This document shows positions 26,523 through 35,952 of a stretch of DNA of 64,000 bases, one piece after another. The stretch comes from Ornithomonoglobus_A sp045612845. Lineage in GTDB: Bacteria; Bacillota; Clostridia; UBA1381. The notes under the pieces are model-generated. The model ran no database searches. It saw only the letters and a program-made list of their open reading frames with translations, and was not told the DNA's origin. The translations under genes and the position numbers were made by a program. Location: positions 18,010 to 82,009 of the forward strand of contig JAZKZV010000022.1 in the NCBI GenBank assembly GCA_045612845.1, written 5' to 3'. Within the stretch, counting starts at the first letter, position 1. Every line of letters begins with the position of its first letter.

Positions 26523-28253
26523 TTACAAATCAAACTGTTTCTTACAGTCATCAAGAGTTTTTGAGATTATCTCGTCAGCTGCAGCTTTTGAGGTTGCGTT
26601 TGTGCCAAGATATATCTTGATTTTTGGTTCCGTACCTGACGGTCTTACTATAAAATATGTTTTGTTGTCGGATAAATCGTATCTTAAAACATCGGATTTA
26701 GGTAGTCCGCATAAACATTCTGTGTTGCCATCTTTATCGGTTATTGTTTGTTCCCTGTAATCAGTATATTTAATTATATCCATGTTGTTTACTGATTTTG
26801 GCGGATTTTTTCTCAACGATTCGAGTAGTGCTGCCATTTTTTCCATACCGTCTTTTCCGGGCATTGTAAATGAAACAGTTTTTTCTGCAAAGTAACCATA
26901 TTTTTTATATATGTTCTCCATTGCCTCATACAATGATATTCCTTTTTGCTTGTAATATGCAGCCATTTCTGCAATAAGCATTGTTGCAACGACGCCGTCT
27001 TTATCTCTTGCATGAGTGCCAATAAGATAACCGTAGCTTTCTTCAAATCCTATGAGATAAGTGTATGAGCCACTCTGTGCAAACTCGGTCATTTTCTCAC
27101 CGATATACTTAAAGCCAGTTAAAACGTTCATTATTTCTATATTGTAGTCGTTACAAATAGCAGTTGCAAGCTCAGTAGTAACTATTGTCTTTATAACAAC
27201 ACCGTTTTGCGGAAGTACGCCTTGCTCTTTTTTTGAACGAAGAATATATTCAACAAGTAATGCACCCGTCTGATTGCCTGTAAGTGTTTGGTACTCTCCA
27301 TTTGCATCACGTACAACAATGCCCACTCTATCACAATCAGGGTCTGTTCCTATTATGACATCAACATCATTTTCTCTGGCAATTTTTATTGCAAGTTCAA
27401 ATCCCTCTTTATCTTCAGGGTTAGGAGATTTAACTGTAGGGAAGTTGCCGTCTTCGGTATCTTGTTCCTTAACAACAATTACATTTTTAAACCCTATTCT
27501 CTTTAATATTTCTTGTATAGGACGTGAGCCTGTACCGTGAAATGGCGTATACACAAACTTAAAGGTATCAGACACCGCTGCAACTGAATCGGGATTTAAC
27601 TGTTGTGTTTTTACAGTTTCTAAGAACTTTTCATCAATGGTACTGTCAACCATAACAAGCAAGCCTTTTTCTTTTGCCTCTTCAAGAGAAATGTATGTAA
27701 CATCATTAAAAACATCACATTCATTTATAGTATTTACAACTATATTTGTTGCATCAGGCGGGAGTTGTCCTCCGTCAGGACCATATACTTTGTATCCGTT
27801 ATATTCCTTGGGATTGTGAGATGCAGTAATCATAACACCAGCACTGCAACCAAGATTACGTATTCCAAAAGATACCTCAGGCACAGAGTGAACTATCGGG
27901 AAGAGGTATACCTTAATATCCTGCGAAGTCAACACCTTGGCGGTTTCTTCGGCAAACTCCTTAGAAAAGTTTCTTGTATCATATCCAATTAAAACACCGG
28001 CACTTGCCGCTTTGGCGCCTTTTGTGTTAACATAATGAGCTACTCCCATTGTGGCTCTTCGTACATTGTATATGTTCATTCTGTTTGTGCCAATACCTAA
28101 AATGCCGCGCATTCCGGCAGTACCAAATTCAAGCTCGCGATAAAATCTGTCCTCAATTTCTTTTTCGTCATTTATTTGTCTTAGCTCGTCTTTATCCACA
28201 GCTGATAGGACAGGAGATTCAATCCATTGCATATAAATTTCTTTGTAATTCAT
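26523..28253 (-). CDS. Phospho-sugar mutase (phosphoglucomutase/phosphomannomutase)
   Basis: 576 aa alpha-D-phosphohexomutase, probably interconverting glucose-1- and glucose-6-phosphate as the larger PgcA-type enzymes do. Present are the phosphoserine loop TASHNPKEYNGYKVYG, metal-binding DPDCDRVG, sugar-binding GFEESYGYLIG and the phosphate-binding RPSGTEPKIKIYL. The frame is open 40 codons further upstream, but that extension lacks family similarity. ATG 28253 follows AAAGGAAAG and begins MNYKEIYMQW, the normal N-terminus. Confidence 0.93.
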   Translation of the reverse strand: MNYKEIYMQWIESPVLSAVDKDELRQINDEKEIEDRFYRELEFGTAGMRGILGIGTNRMNIYNVRRATMGVAHYVNTKGAKAASAGVLIGYDTRNFSKEFAEETAKVLTSQDIKVYLFPIVHSVPEVSFGIRNLGCSAGVMITASHNPKEYNGYKVYGPDGGQLPPDATNIVVNTINECDVFNDVTYISLEEAKEKGLLVMVDSTIDEKFLETVKTQQLNPDSVAAVSDTFKFVYTPFHGTGSRPIQEILKRIGFKNVIVVKEQDTEDGNFPTVKSPNPEDKEGFELAIKIARENDVDVIIGTDPDCDRVGIVVRDANGEYQTLTGNQTGALLVEYILRSKKEQGVLPQNGVVIKTIVTTELATAICNDYNIEIMNVLTGFKYIGEKMTEFAQSGSYTYLIGFEESYGYLIGTHARDKDGVVATMLIAEMAAYYKQKGISLYEAMENIYKKYGYFAEKTVSFTMPGKDGMEKMAALLESLRKNPPKSVNNMDIIKYTDYREQTITDKDGNTECLCGLPKSDVLRYDLSDNKTYFIVRPSGTEPKIKIYLGTNATSKAAADEIISKTLDDCKKQFDL

Positions 28254-28395
28254 ATTAGCAGTCTTTCCTTTCAAATAACATAATATAATTATATTCTTAT
28301 TATATACTATATTTGCTTTTTTTTCAATACAAAATACAAAAATGAAATTTATATGTAAAAAACCTAAATACAATCAGGTAATATTGAATTTAGTA

Positions 28396-28424
28396 TTGCA
28401 AAATTATTCGATATGGTGTATAAT
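28396..28424 (+). promoter_or_regulatory. Promoter of the nadK-argR-recN-proBA operon
   Basis: TTGCAA (28396-28401), 17-bp spacer, TATAAT (28419-28424), 43 bp before the TTG start of nadK. Confidence 0.7.
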
Positions 28425-28467
28425 AATGAATAAGTTAACATTTTATGTATAGGTAGGTGAGACAAGC

Positions 28468-29310
28468 TTGAAAAGAATAGCAATCGTATCAAACAATCTA
28501 AAGGATATTGATTTTATAAATACAAAAGAGTTTGTAAAAAAACTTTTAAACAGAGCGCAAATTTATATGGATAAATCGCTCAATATCCTTGGATTAGATG
28601 TAAATTACGTCGAATATGACCAGCTGTTTGAAATTGCAGATATTATGGTTGTTTTGGGAGGTGATGGCACAATACTTCAGGTTGCAACCCCTTGTGCAAA
28701 GCATAATATTCCTGTTTTAGGTGTAAATCTGGGCAGGGTTGGGTTTATGACGGAGACCGAACCAAACAATATAGATGATGCAATAAATTCTATTTTAAAC
28801 GATAATTATACATGCCAATCACGTATGCTTATCAAAATGGAAATGATTAAAGATGGTGAATCGAAATCATTTTATGCACTAAATGATGTTGTTATTTCCA
28901 AGAATGCAGAGGCAAAACTTATAAAAGTCGGTCTTTATGCTGATAATGAGCTTGTATATGACTATATTGCTGATGGCTTGATTATAGCTACACCTACCGG
29001 TTCTACCGGATACTCTATTTCGGCAGGCGGACCTGTTGTTGACCCAAGCATGCAGCTTTATATAGCAACTCCTATATGTCCGCATATGCTAAGCGTCAGA
29101 AGTGCAATACTTCCATCTCATAAAAGAATTGTTACTCGTCTTGATAATGATTTTAGGGATAATAAGGCGGTCGTATCATGTGATGGTGATGTTTGCGGAT
29201 TTATAACCGGGGCTGATGAGATTGTCATATCTAAATCTAAATATGAATTTAAAATGATAAAAATAGGTAATTATTCGTTTTTCGACACACTACTCAGAAA
29301 GCTTACATAA
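28468..29310 (+). CDS. nadK: NAD kinase
   Basis: 280 aa, phosphorylates NAD to NADP. The catalytic GGDGT loop is at about residue 70, the NE/D-type motif ALNDVVISK at about 137, and the substrate loop TPTGSTGYSISAGGPV at about 172. The start is TTG at 28468 behind AGGTAGGTGAG. First gene of a tight cluster with argR and recN, an order conserved in many Firmicutes. Confidence 0.95.
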   Translation: MKRIAIVSNNLKDIDFINTKEFVKKLLNRAQIYMDKSLNILGLDVNYVEYDQLFEIADIMVVLGGDGTILQVATPCAKHNIPVLGVNLGRVGFMTETEPNNIDDAINSILNDNYTCQSRMLIKMEMIKDGESKSFYALNDVVISKNAEAKLIKVGLYADNELVYDYIADGLIIATPTGSTGYSISAGGPVVDPSMQLYIATPICPHMLSVRSAILPSHKRIVTRLDNDFRDNKAVVSCDGDVCGFITGADEIVISKSKYEFKMIKIGNYSFFDTLLRKLT

Positions 29311-29332
29311 ACAGAGCAGAGAAGAGGTAAAT

Positions 29333-29785
29333 ATGAAACATAAAAGACAAGCAGCAATGCTGCAAATAATAAAAGAAAATAAGTTGAGAACACATACACA
29401 GCTCATCGAAAAATTAAAAGAAAACGGTTTTGATGTAACTCAGGCAACAGTATCGAGGGATATAAAAGAACTTGGCATTGTAAAAATTCCATCAGATATA
29501 GGAACGGTGTATGCATTGGCTACCAATACACATATACCGTCAGAAAGAAAAATTAAAGCAATATCCGATACCGTGTTAGAGGTTGACAGTGCGATGCATA
29601 CTATTGTCATAAAAACTTATCCCGGTATGGCATCAGCGGTTGCTGCATCTTTAGATAGTTCTATGAGGAATGAATTTCTAGGCTCAATAGCCGGTGATGA
29701 TGTACTGCTTATAATCACACAGGGAATTGAAGATGCAACTGCTTTAGCTGAAAAATTACGTGATATGTTTAATATTTTACAGTAA
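29333..29785 (+). CDS. argR: Arginine repressor ArgR
   Basis: 150 aa, full length. The N-terminal winged helix (TQLIEKLKENGFDVTQATVSRDIKELGIVKI) is the family signature. The C-terminal oligomerisation/arginine domain includes the GSIAGDDVLLII strand. It represses arginine biosynthesis as a hexamer with arginine. It lies 22 bp after nadK, and ProB/ProA, which share the glutamate precursor, are encoded downstream in the same run. Confidence 0.95.
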   Translation: MKHKRQAAMLQIIKENKLRTHTQLIEKLKENGFDVTQATVSRDIKELGIVKIPSDIGTVYALATNTHIPSERKIKAISDTVLEVDSAMHTIVIKTYPGMASAVAASLDSSMRNEFLGSIAGDDVLLIITQGIEDATALAEKLRDMFNILQ

Positions 29786-29820
29786 TTATCTTGTTAGAAC
29801 GGAAAGGCCGTGAAATTTAA

Positions 29821-31485
29821 ATGTTAAATAAACTATCAATAAAAAATGTTGCTGTAATTGACTCTGTAGATGCTGAATTTTATAATGGAATGACAGTTTT
29901 GACGGGAGAAACAGGTGCAGGTAAGTCTATAATTATAGATTCTATAAATATGATTTTGGGCGACAGAACAAATAAAGACCTTGTACGATACGGACAAGAA
30001 AAAGCAAGTGTCCAGGCTGTTTTTGATGCAAACAACGATGTTTTGCATATTTTAGATGAATATGGAATCGACATTGAAGATAATCAGATAATTATAACCC
30101 GTAATGTAAATAACGAGGGCAAGAGCATCGCAAAAGTCAATGGCGAGATTGTTACACTTGGAGTTCTTCGCGAAATCGCTTCTGCTCTTGTTAATATTCA
30201 TGGTCAACACGATAATCAGACTCTTTTATCAGCAAAAAAACATATTAACTTTCTCGACTCATTTGCACATTGTGATTGTGAATTAAGTACATATAAAAGT
30301 ATTTACAAAGAGCTTAATATATTAAAAAAGCAAGCAGACGCTCTAAATCAGGACGAGCAGGAAATGCTTAGGCGAGTGGATTTATTAGAATATCAAATTA
30401 AAGAAATCGAACAGGCAAATCTAAGCGAAAATGAGGAAGAGGAACTAAAAGAACAACAACAAATATATGAGAATGCCGAAAAAATCTCACAAGGTATAAA
30501 CGAGGCTTATTCAAATATATATCAGAATAACGAGTCGCTATCTGCATATGATTCTATATGCATTGCAATTAAGGCATTAGACAGCATCAGGGAATTTGAC
30601 TGCACTTTAGAGAATGCATATAATAGCCTGTCATCTGCAATGTATGCTATCGAGGATGTATCGCACGAAATATTAAGCTTTGGCGAGAATGTTGAATATG
30701 ACGAAAATATTTTAAATGATATAGAATCAAGACTTGACCTTATTTCAAAATTAAAGAGAAAATACGGTGCAACAATCACCGATATAAAGGCTTTTTTGGA
30801 TAATGCAAAAAAAGAACTTAATGATATACAAACTCACGACGAACAACTGCGTAAGCTGAATATCGAAATTGATAAGAAGACTAAAGAGTTAACAAACGCC
30901 GCAAAAATACTAAGCAAAAAGAGAACTGATGCAGCATGTGAACTCTCGGAAAAAATTGAAATATCTTTACATGAACTTAACATGGAAAAATCTAAAATTT
31001 CAGTCAATGTTGAGATGCTGGATGATTTTAGTGAAAATGGTATAGATAAAGTGGAGTTTATGATAAGCACCAATCCCGGTGAGCCTTTAAAACCGCTTAC
31101 GAGTATTGCGTCGGGCGGAGAACTTTCAAGAGTTATGCTTGCAATAAAGTCCATTATTGCTTTAGATGATGATGTTGACACGTTGATTTTTGACGAAATC
31201 GATACAGGTGTATCGGGAAATGCAGCCATAAAAATTGCGCAAAAACTTAAGAAAATTGGTACTGCAAAACAGGTTATATGTATAACTCATTTACCGCAAA
31301 TTTGTGCGGGCGCAGACCATCATTATCTTATTATTAAGAATGCGGATGACAAAATGGCACGAACATCATTAAAACATCTCAACGAAGAAGAGCGCATCAC
31401 CGAATTGGCAAGGATAATTGACGGTCGTGAAATCACTCCGTCTGCATACAACCATGCAAAAGAACTATTATCAAATTCTATATAA
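29821..31485 (+). CDS. recN: DNA repair protein RecN
   Basis: 554 aa SMC-like ATPase acting early in double-strand-break repair. Walker A is TGETGAGKSIIIDS at residue 22. Coiled-coil arms run from about 150 to 370. The ABC signature is SGGELSRVMLA and Walker B is LIFDEIDTGVSG. The start ATG 29821 follows ACGGAAAGGCCGT, where the ribosome-binding AAAGG lies in the loop of a small hairpin; a very similar leader precedes the gene at 1994. Confidence 0.95.
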   Translation: MLNKLSIKNVAVIDSVDAEFYNGMTVLTGETGAGKSIIIDSINMILGDRTNKDLVRYGQEKASVQAVFDANNDVLHILDEYGIDIEDNQIIITRNVNNEGKSIAKVNGEIVTLGVLREIASALVNIHGQHDNQTLLSAKKHINFLDSFAHCDCELSTYKSIYKELNILKKQADALNQDEQEMLRRVDLLEYQIKEIEQANLSENEEEELKEQQQIYENAEKISQGINEAYSNIYQNNESLSAYDSICIAIKALDSIREFDCTLENAYNSLSSAMYAIEDVSHEILSFGENVEYDENILNDIESRLDLISKLKRKYGATITDIKAFLDNAKKELNDIQTHDEQLRKLNIEIDKKTKELTNAAKILSKKRTDAACELSEKIEISLHELNMEKSKISVNVEMLDDFSENGIDKVEFMISTNPGEPLKPLTSIASGGELSRVMLAIKSIIALDDDVDTLIFDEIDTGVSGNAAIKIAQKLKKIGTAKQVICITHLPQICAGADHHYLIIKNADDKMARTSLKHLNEEERITELARIIDGREITPSAYNHAKELLSNSI

Positions 31486-31498
31486 ATAAGAGAAATTT

Positions 31499-31909
31499 AT
31501 GAATAACAACGGACAAAGTAAAAACGGATTACGTTTTGTTTTGGTAATTATACTCATATTATCATTTGTTGCAGGCTATTTTACTCACACTTTAACTAGC
31601 GTAAAAAGAAGTGAATATGACAGTTTGCTATTATATTATGAGGCATTATATCAAAAAACGGTAAAATTAGAAAATGACCTATCAGCAATTAAAAATACTG
31701 AAAATTCCAATAAAATATCTTTAAATGCTGATGATAAAGCCATGAGCAGTGTTAATGTTGATAATTCGTCGGATTTTGTTTATATATCAAAATCAGGCGA
31801 AAAATATCATAAGGAAAACTGTTCCTCATTAAAATCAAACAGCGAGAAAATAACATTAGAACAGGCACAGGAAATTGGTAAAGAACCATGTAAAATATGC
31901 TACAAATAA
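31499..31909 (+). CDS. Membrane-anchored protein with Ada-like Cys/His C-terminus
   Basis: 136 aa. One N-terminal transmembrane helix (about residues 12-29), a short coiled coil (about 35-60), a Ser/Asn linker, then a compact C-terminal motif Y.S.SGEKYHKENC...PCKICYK. This H-x3-C...C-x2-C arrangement is the small metal-binding fold also found at the end of nuclease-like and Ada-like proteins. Here no nuclease domain accompanies it. It lies 13 bp after recN and 14 bp before proB, so it is cotranscribed. Function unknown. Confidence 0.7.
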   Translation: MNNNGQSKNGLRFVLVIILILSFVAGYFTHTLTSVKRSEYDSLLLYYEALYQKTVKLENDLSAIKNTENSNKISLNADDKAMSSVNVDNSSDFVYISKSGEKYHKENCSSLKSNSEKITLEQAQEIGKEPCKICYK

Positions 31910-31923
31910 AAAGGAGACAGAAA

Positions 31924-32730
31924 ATGGATAAAATACTAAAAGATGTATCATCAGCACAAAGAATAGTAATTAAGGTTGGAACATCAACGCTTACATACAG
32001 TACAGGGAAAATGAATCTCAAAAGAATAGATACAATGGCAATGATTTTAAGTGATCTCAGAAATCAAGGTAAAGAGGTTGTGCTTGTAAGCTCGGGCGCA
32101 ATAGGTGTTGCAGTAGGTAAATTAGGTCTTGAGAAAAAGCCTGATGATACACGTCAAAAGCAGGCCATAGCAGCAGTAGGTCAATGTGAACTTATGTATC
32201 TTTATGACAAAATGTTCTCAGAGTATAACAATACTGTAGCTCAAATATTGCTTACAAAAGATGATGTTGCAGTGCCTAAACGTAAAAGAAATATCCAAAA
32301 TACAATTACTGCACTTTTGGATATGGGTATAATTCCTATTGTTAACGAAAATGATACAGTTTCATTTGACGAAATAGAAATCGGCGATAATGATACGCTA
32401 TCAGCAATGGTTGCAGAGCTTGTAGATGCAGATTTACTTATACTGTTCTCTGACATAGACGGACTGTATTCTGAGGACCCACATAGCAATCCAAATGCGA
32501 AATTATTACCGTTTGTATATGATGTAAACGAAGTACGAGCACTTGCCGGTGGTGCAGTAACAGGGCAGGGGACAGGCGGAATGATAACTAAGCTTGATGC
32601 GGCAGATATTGCCACAAAAGCAGGAATTCATATGATAATAGCTAACGGAAACAATTTACACTCAATATATGATATATTAGACGGAAAATCCGAGGGAACT
32701 CTGTTTGTTTCTAAAAATTATCATTCTTAA
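31924..32730 (+). CDS. proB: Glutamate 5-kinase
   Basis: 268 aa amino-acid kinase, first step of proline synthesis (glutamate to gamma-glutamyl phosphate). Motifs: KVGTSTLTYSTG near the start, VLVSSGAIGVAVGKL, IPIVNENDTVSFDEI, and FSDIDGLYSEDPHSN for the nucleotide. It lacks the C-terminal PUA domain of the E. coli enzyme, as in many Firmicutes. ATG 31924 follows AAAGGAGAC; the frame is open nine codons further upstream but overlaps the preceding gene. Confidence 0.95.
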   Translation: MDKILKDVSSAQRIVIKVGTSTLTYSTGKMNLKRIDTMAMILSDLRNQGKEVVLVSSGAIGVAVGKLGLEKKPDDTRQKQAIAAVGQCELMYLYDKMFSEYNNTVAQILLTKDDVAVPKRKRNIQNTITALLDMGIIPIVNENDTVSFDEIEIGDNDTLSAMVAELVDADLLILFSDIDGLYSEDPHSNPNAKLLPFVYDVNEVRALAGGAVTGQGTGGMITKLDAADIATKAGIHMIIANGNNLHSIYDILDGKSEGTLFVSKNYHS

Positions 32731-32744
32731 TATTAAAGAAAGGA

Positions 32745-34004
32745 ATGAATGCGTTGAATAGTGAATTGATACAAAAAGGAACATCAGCAAAAGATGCTTC
32801 TTATAAAATGGCGGTAATATCACCAATAATAAAGAATAATGCATTAAATGCCATTGCTGATGCACTTGAGAAAAATAGTGATAAGATTATAGCTGCCAAT
32901 AAAATTGACATTGATCTTGCGATAAAAAAAGGTACAAGAAAGGCAATGATAGACAGACTTACCTTGACCGATGACAGAATTTCGGGAATGGCTGAGGGGG
33001 TAAGACAAGTTGCTACTCTTGATGACCCGATTGGCGAAACAATCAAGATGTGGAAACGCCCAAATGGCCTTGAAATCGGTCAAAGACGTGTTCCTATGGG
33101 TGTTATTGCTATTATTTTCGAGGCACGTCCAAATGTTACAGTTGATGCTGCGGCATTGTGTTTAAAAACATCAAATTCGTGCATATTAAGAGGCGGAAGT
33201 GAGGCTATAAATTCAAATAAAATGCTTATGCAAATTATGCAGGATGCTGCATATGGTGCGGGCATACCTAAAGGTGCATTGAATATTATTGAAGATACAT
33301 CACGCGAGACTGCGACAAAGCTAATGCAGTTAAACGGATATGTAGATATGCTTATACCTCGTGGCGGTGCAGGCCTTATACGTAGTGTAGTTGAAAATGC
33401 AACAGTACCAGTAGTAGAAACAGCTGCAGGAAACTGTCATATATATGTAGAGAGCACTGCAGACTTAGATATAGCTTTAAAAATTATACTAAACGCAAAG
33501 GTGCAAAGACCGTCTGTGTGCAATGCGGCTGAAACATTGCTTATTGATAAAGACATATGCAAAGAATTTGTTCCGGTGATTTTTGATGCACTAAAGAAAA
33601 ATAATGTAGAAATAAGAGCAGATGAAGAATGTATTAGATATTATCCTGATGTTTTAAATGCAACTGACGAGGATTTCTATACAGAATATAACGACTATAT
33701 AATATCAGTAAAAGCGGTAGATGGGGTAGATGAGGCAATAGCTCATATTAACAAATATAATACAGGCCATTCGGAAGCCATAATTACAACTGATTATAAT
33801 GTGCAATCAAAATTTTTAAATGAAGTGGATGCTGCTGCAGTATATGTAAATGCATCAACACGTTTTACAGACGGTTTTGAATTTGGTTTTGGTGCAGAAA
33901 TAGGTATAAGTACACAGAAAATGCACGCAAGAGGTCCAATGGGACTCGAGGCGCTTACATCTGTTAAGTATGTTATATACGGAAATGGACAAATAAGAGA
34001 ATAA
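32745..34004 (+). CDS. proA: Gamma-glutamyl phosphate reductase
   Basis: 419 aa NADPH-dependent enzyme, second step of proline synthesis. Visible are the MGVIAIIFEARPNVT block, the catalytic cysteine in VQRPSVCNAAETLL and the C-terminal FGAEIGISTQKMHARGPMGL. The ATG at 32745 is almost on top of the AAAGGA site, so TTG at 32754, nine bases downstream and in frame, is a plausible alternative start. Follows proB by 14 bp and ends the operon. Confidence 0.95.
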   Translation: MNALNSELIQKGTSAKDASYKMAVISPIIKNNALNAIADALEKNSDKIIAANKIDIDLAIKKGTRKAMIDRLTLTDDRISGMAEGVRQVATLDDPIGETIKMWKRPNGLEIGQRRVPMGVIAIIFEARPNVTVDAAALCLKTSNSCILRGGSEAINSNKMLMQIMQDAAYGAGIPKGALNIIEDTSRETATKLMQLNGYVDMLIPRGGAGLIRSVVENATVPVVETAAGNCHIYVESTADLDIALKIILNAKVQRPSVCNAAETLLIDKDICKEFVPVIFDALKKNNVEIRADEECIRYYPDVLNATDEDFYTEYNDYIISVKAVDGVDEAIAHINKYNTGHSEAIITTDYNVQSKFLNEVDAAAVYVNASTRFTDGFEFGFGAEIGISTQKMHARGPMGLEALTSVKYVIYGNGQIRE

Positions 34005-34007
34005 AAA

Positions 34008-34036
34008 TAAGTCCCTTTATAGGGGACTATTTTTAT
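34008..34036 (+). terminator. Terminator of the nadK-proA operon
   Basis: Stem AGTCCC / GGGACT with loop TTTATAG, followed by ATTTTTATT. Confidence 0.75.
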
Positions 34037-34088
34037 TGCCATTCTTAAAAATACAAAACTAAGTTCGATAAATTACTCTTTATCTGAC

Positions 34089-34811
34089 TTAAAGTGTAAT
34101 AATTGAACCTATGTCGTATAAATTGCCCTTTCTTAGCTCTATTACGTCTACACCATAGTTTTTTACAAAAGAGATTATATTATCACTATTTGGATGTGTT
34201 TTTATTTCTCCGTTAACAGCAAGTGTTGTTTTATCTATCAAACCTGTTGCGCCTCCGATGAATCCATAATCCATTCCGTTTAATTCAATATAACCTTCAT
34301 CAATTTCCAATACATCTATTTTATTTTCTTTACATGCTTTTGCTATTGATTTATCTGCTGTAATCAGTGCATTTTCATTTATGATACAAATACTGCATTT
34401 TGAGTATCCCTGGTTGACGTTCAGAATTTTCTTTTTATACCTTAACCCATATTCGACAATTTCTATCGTCGTGTACAAGCGCTTGCAAATGAGGTAATTT
34501 CCTAAGTCAGCACAATTATATGAAATGTCGTGTGGATATTTATTTTGTAGCTTATTTGAGCCTTTAACAATATCTAAATCAGGCAAAGCATTTTTATAGT
34601 ATTCAAAAACCTCAGGTGCAACAATTAAGCCTAATTGAGTTTTAAAAATCTGTATATCTGCATGTCCGTTTATTGCATCATAAAGTGAGGGTATTTTTAA
34701 CGTAGGAATAATTTTAAAACCAATACGTTCTAACTCCTCTATTGTTTCTTTTTGCGCCCTATAATCAATAACAACCCTATTAGAACGTTTGTTCGGTGAA
34801 GTGTTCGACAT
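34089..34811 (-). CDS. DUF6873-type GME-fold protein
   Basis: 240 aa, no signal peptide. Successive beta-alpha repeats with conserved short acidic and Ser/Asn turns (YPHDISYNCADLG, INENALITADKSIAK, GFIGGATGLI, GNLYDIGSIITL) match my recollection of the clostridial DUF6873 family, assigned to the guanidino-group-modifying (GME) fold of arginine deiminase and dimethylargininase. The canonical catalytic Cys near the C-terminus is not evident, although one His-Asp pair is, so activity is uncertain. Located between the pro and leu genes, it may act in amino-acid metabolism, which is inference only. Confidence 0.6.
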   Translation of the reverse strand: MSNTSPNKRSNRVVIDYRAQKETIEELERIGFKIIPTLKIPSLYDAINGHADIQIFKTQLGLIVAPEVFEYYKNALPDLDIVKGSNKLQNKYPHDISYNCADLGNYLICKRLYTTIEIVEYGLRYKKKILNVNQGYSKCSICIINENALITADKSIAKACKENKIDVLEIDEGYIELNGMDYGFIGGATGLIDKTTLAVNGEIKTHPNSDNIISFVKNYGVDVIELRKGNLYDIGSIITL

Positions 34812-34833
34812 ATTAGACTCCTTATATATTAAA

Positions 34834-34872
34834 TATAAAGGTAGTGTAAGCTTATCCTACACTACCCTATTA
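34834..34872 (-). terminator. Terminator or attenuating hairpin after leuB
   Basis: GGTAGTGTA (34840-34848) pairs with TACACTACC (34858-34866). On the minus strand it is followed by TTTATATTT, ending the leu operon before the DUF6873 gene. Confidence 0.7.
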
Positions 34873-34875
34873 TAA

Positions 34876-35937
34876 TTATAAATTCTCAGCAATTAGTTCT
34901 GCCATCTTCTTACATCCGACTTTTGTCATGCCATCGGACATAATGTCTGTTGTTCTGTAGTTTTGATTAAGTACCTTATCTACTGCATTATTTATTGCTC
35001 TTGCCTCTTCTATCAAGCCAAAACTCATTTCAAGCATCATTGCAGCTGAAATTATTGTAGCTATAGGATTTGCAATATCCATTCCGGCGATATCAGGTGC
35101 ACTTCCGTGTATAGGCTCGTACATTCCGCATTTTGTAGCGCCTAATGATGCTGATGGCAACATACCTATTGAGCCGGCTATTGCTGATGATAAATCAGAT
35201 AAAATATCACCAAAGATATTAGAAGTTACCATAACATCAAACTGAGCCGGGTTAATTGCAAGCTGCATAGCAGCATTATCTACATACATGTGAGTAAGCT
35301 CAACTTCAGGATAGTTCTTAGATAATTCTGTAATTGTCTTTCTCCACAATCTTGATGATTCCAAAACATTTGCCTTATCAACAGAAATAACCTTTTTCTT
35401 ACGAAGCATAGCAGTCTCAAACGCAATTTTACCGATGCGTTCTACCTCTTCAACGCTATATTTTTCTTCATCAGATGCCCATGAGCCATCTTGTGCTTTA
35501 TCTTTTTTACCAAAGTAAATTCCACCTGTAAGCTCTCTTACAACCATTACATCAAGACCATTTTCCAACTTACTGTCTTTGAGTGGTGATGCATCCTTTA
35601 ATTGTGGTTTTAAAATTGATGGTCTTAGGTTTGAATATAAGCCAAGCTCTTTTCTTATACCTAAAAGACCCGCCTCGGGACGCTTGGGGGCACTATCCCA
35701 TTTAGGCCCGCCAACTGCACCCAAAAGAACACTATCAGATTTTTTGCATATATCAATAGTTTCCTGCGGCAGTGGCTCGCCAAACTTGTCAATAGCGCAA
35801 CCGCCCATATATACTTCGGTAAAATTAAATTTATGATTAAACTTTTTTTCAACAGCTTTTAGAACTGTTATTGCACCTTCAACAATTTCAGGACCAATTC
35901 CGTCGCCGGGAATTGTTGCTATATTAAATTCTGCCAT
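34876..35937 (-). CDS. leuB: 3-isopropylmalate dehydrogenase
   Basis: 353 aa NAD-dependent oxidative decarboxylase of leucine synthesis. Motifs: GDGIGPEIV at the start, GAVGGPKWD, RELTGGIYFG for substrate, DILSDLSSAIAGSIGMLPSASLG for metal and substrate, and EPIHGSAPDIAG for NAD. Third gene of leuCDB, 15 bp after leuD. Confidence 0.97.
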   Translation of the reverse strand: MAEFNIATIPGDGIGPEIVEGAITVLKAVEKKFNHKFNFTEVYMGGCAIDKFGEPLPQETIDICKKSDSVLLGAVGGPKWDSAPKRPEAGLLGIRKELGLYSNLRPSILKPQLKDASPLKDSKLENGLDVMVVRELTGGIYFGKKDKAQDGSWASDEEKYSVEEVERIGKIAFETAMLRKKKVISVDKANVLESSRLWRKTITELSKNYPEVELTHMYVDNAAMQLAINPAQFDVMVTSNIFGDILSDLSSAIAGSIGMLPSASLGATKCGMYEPIHGSAPDIAGMDIANPIATIISAAMMLEMSFGLIEEARAINNAVDKVLNQNYRTTDIMSDGMTKVGCKKMAELIAENL

Positions 35938-35952
35938 TGTTATTACTCCTTA

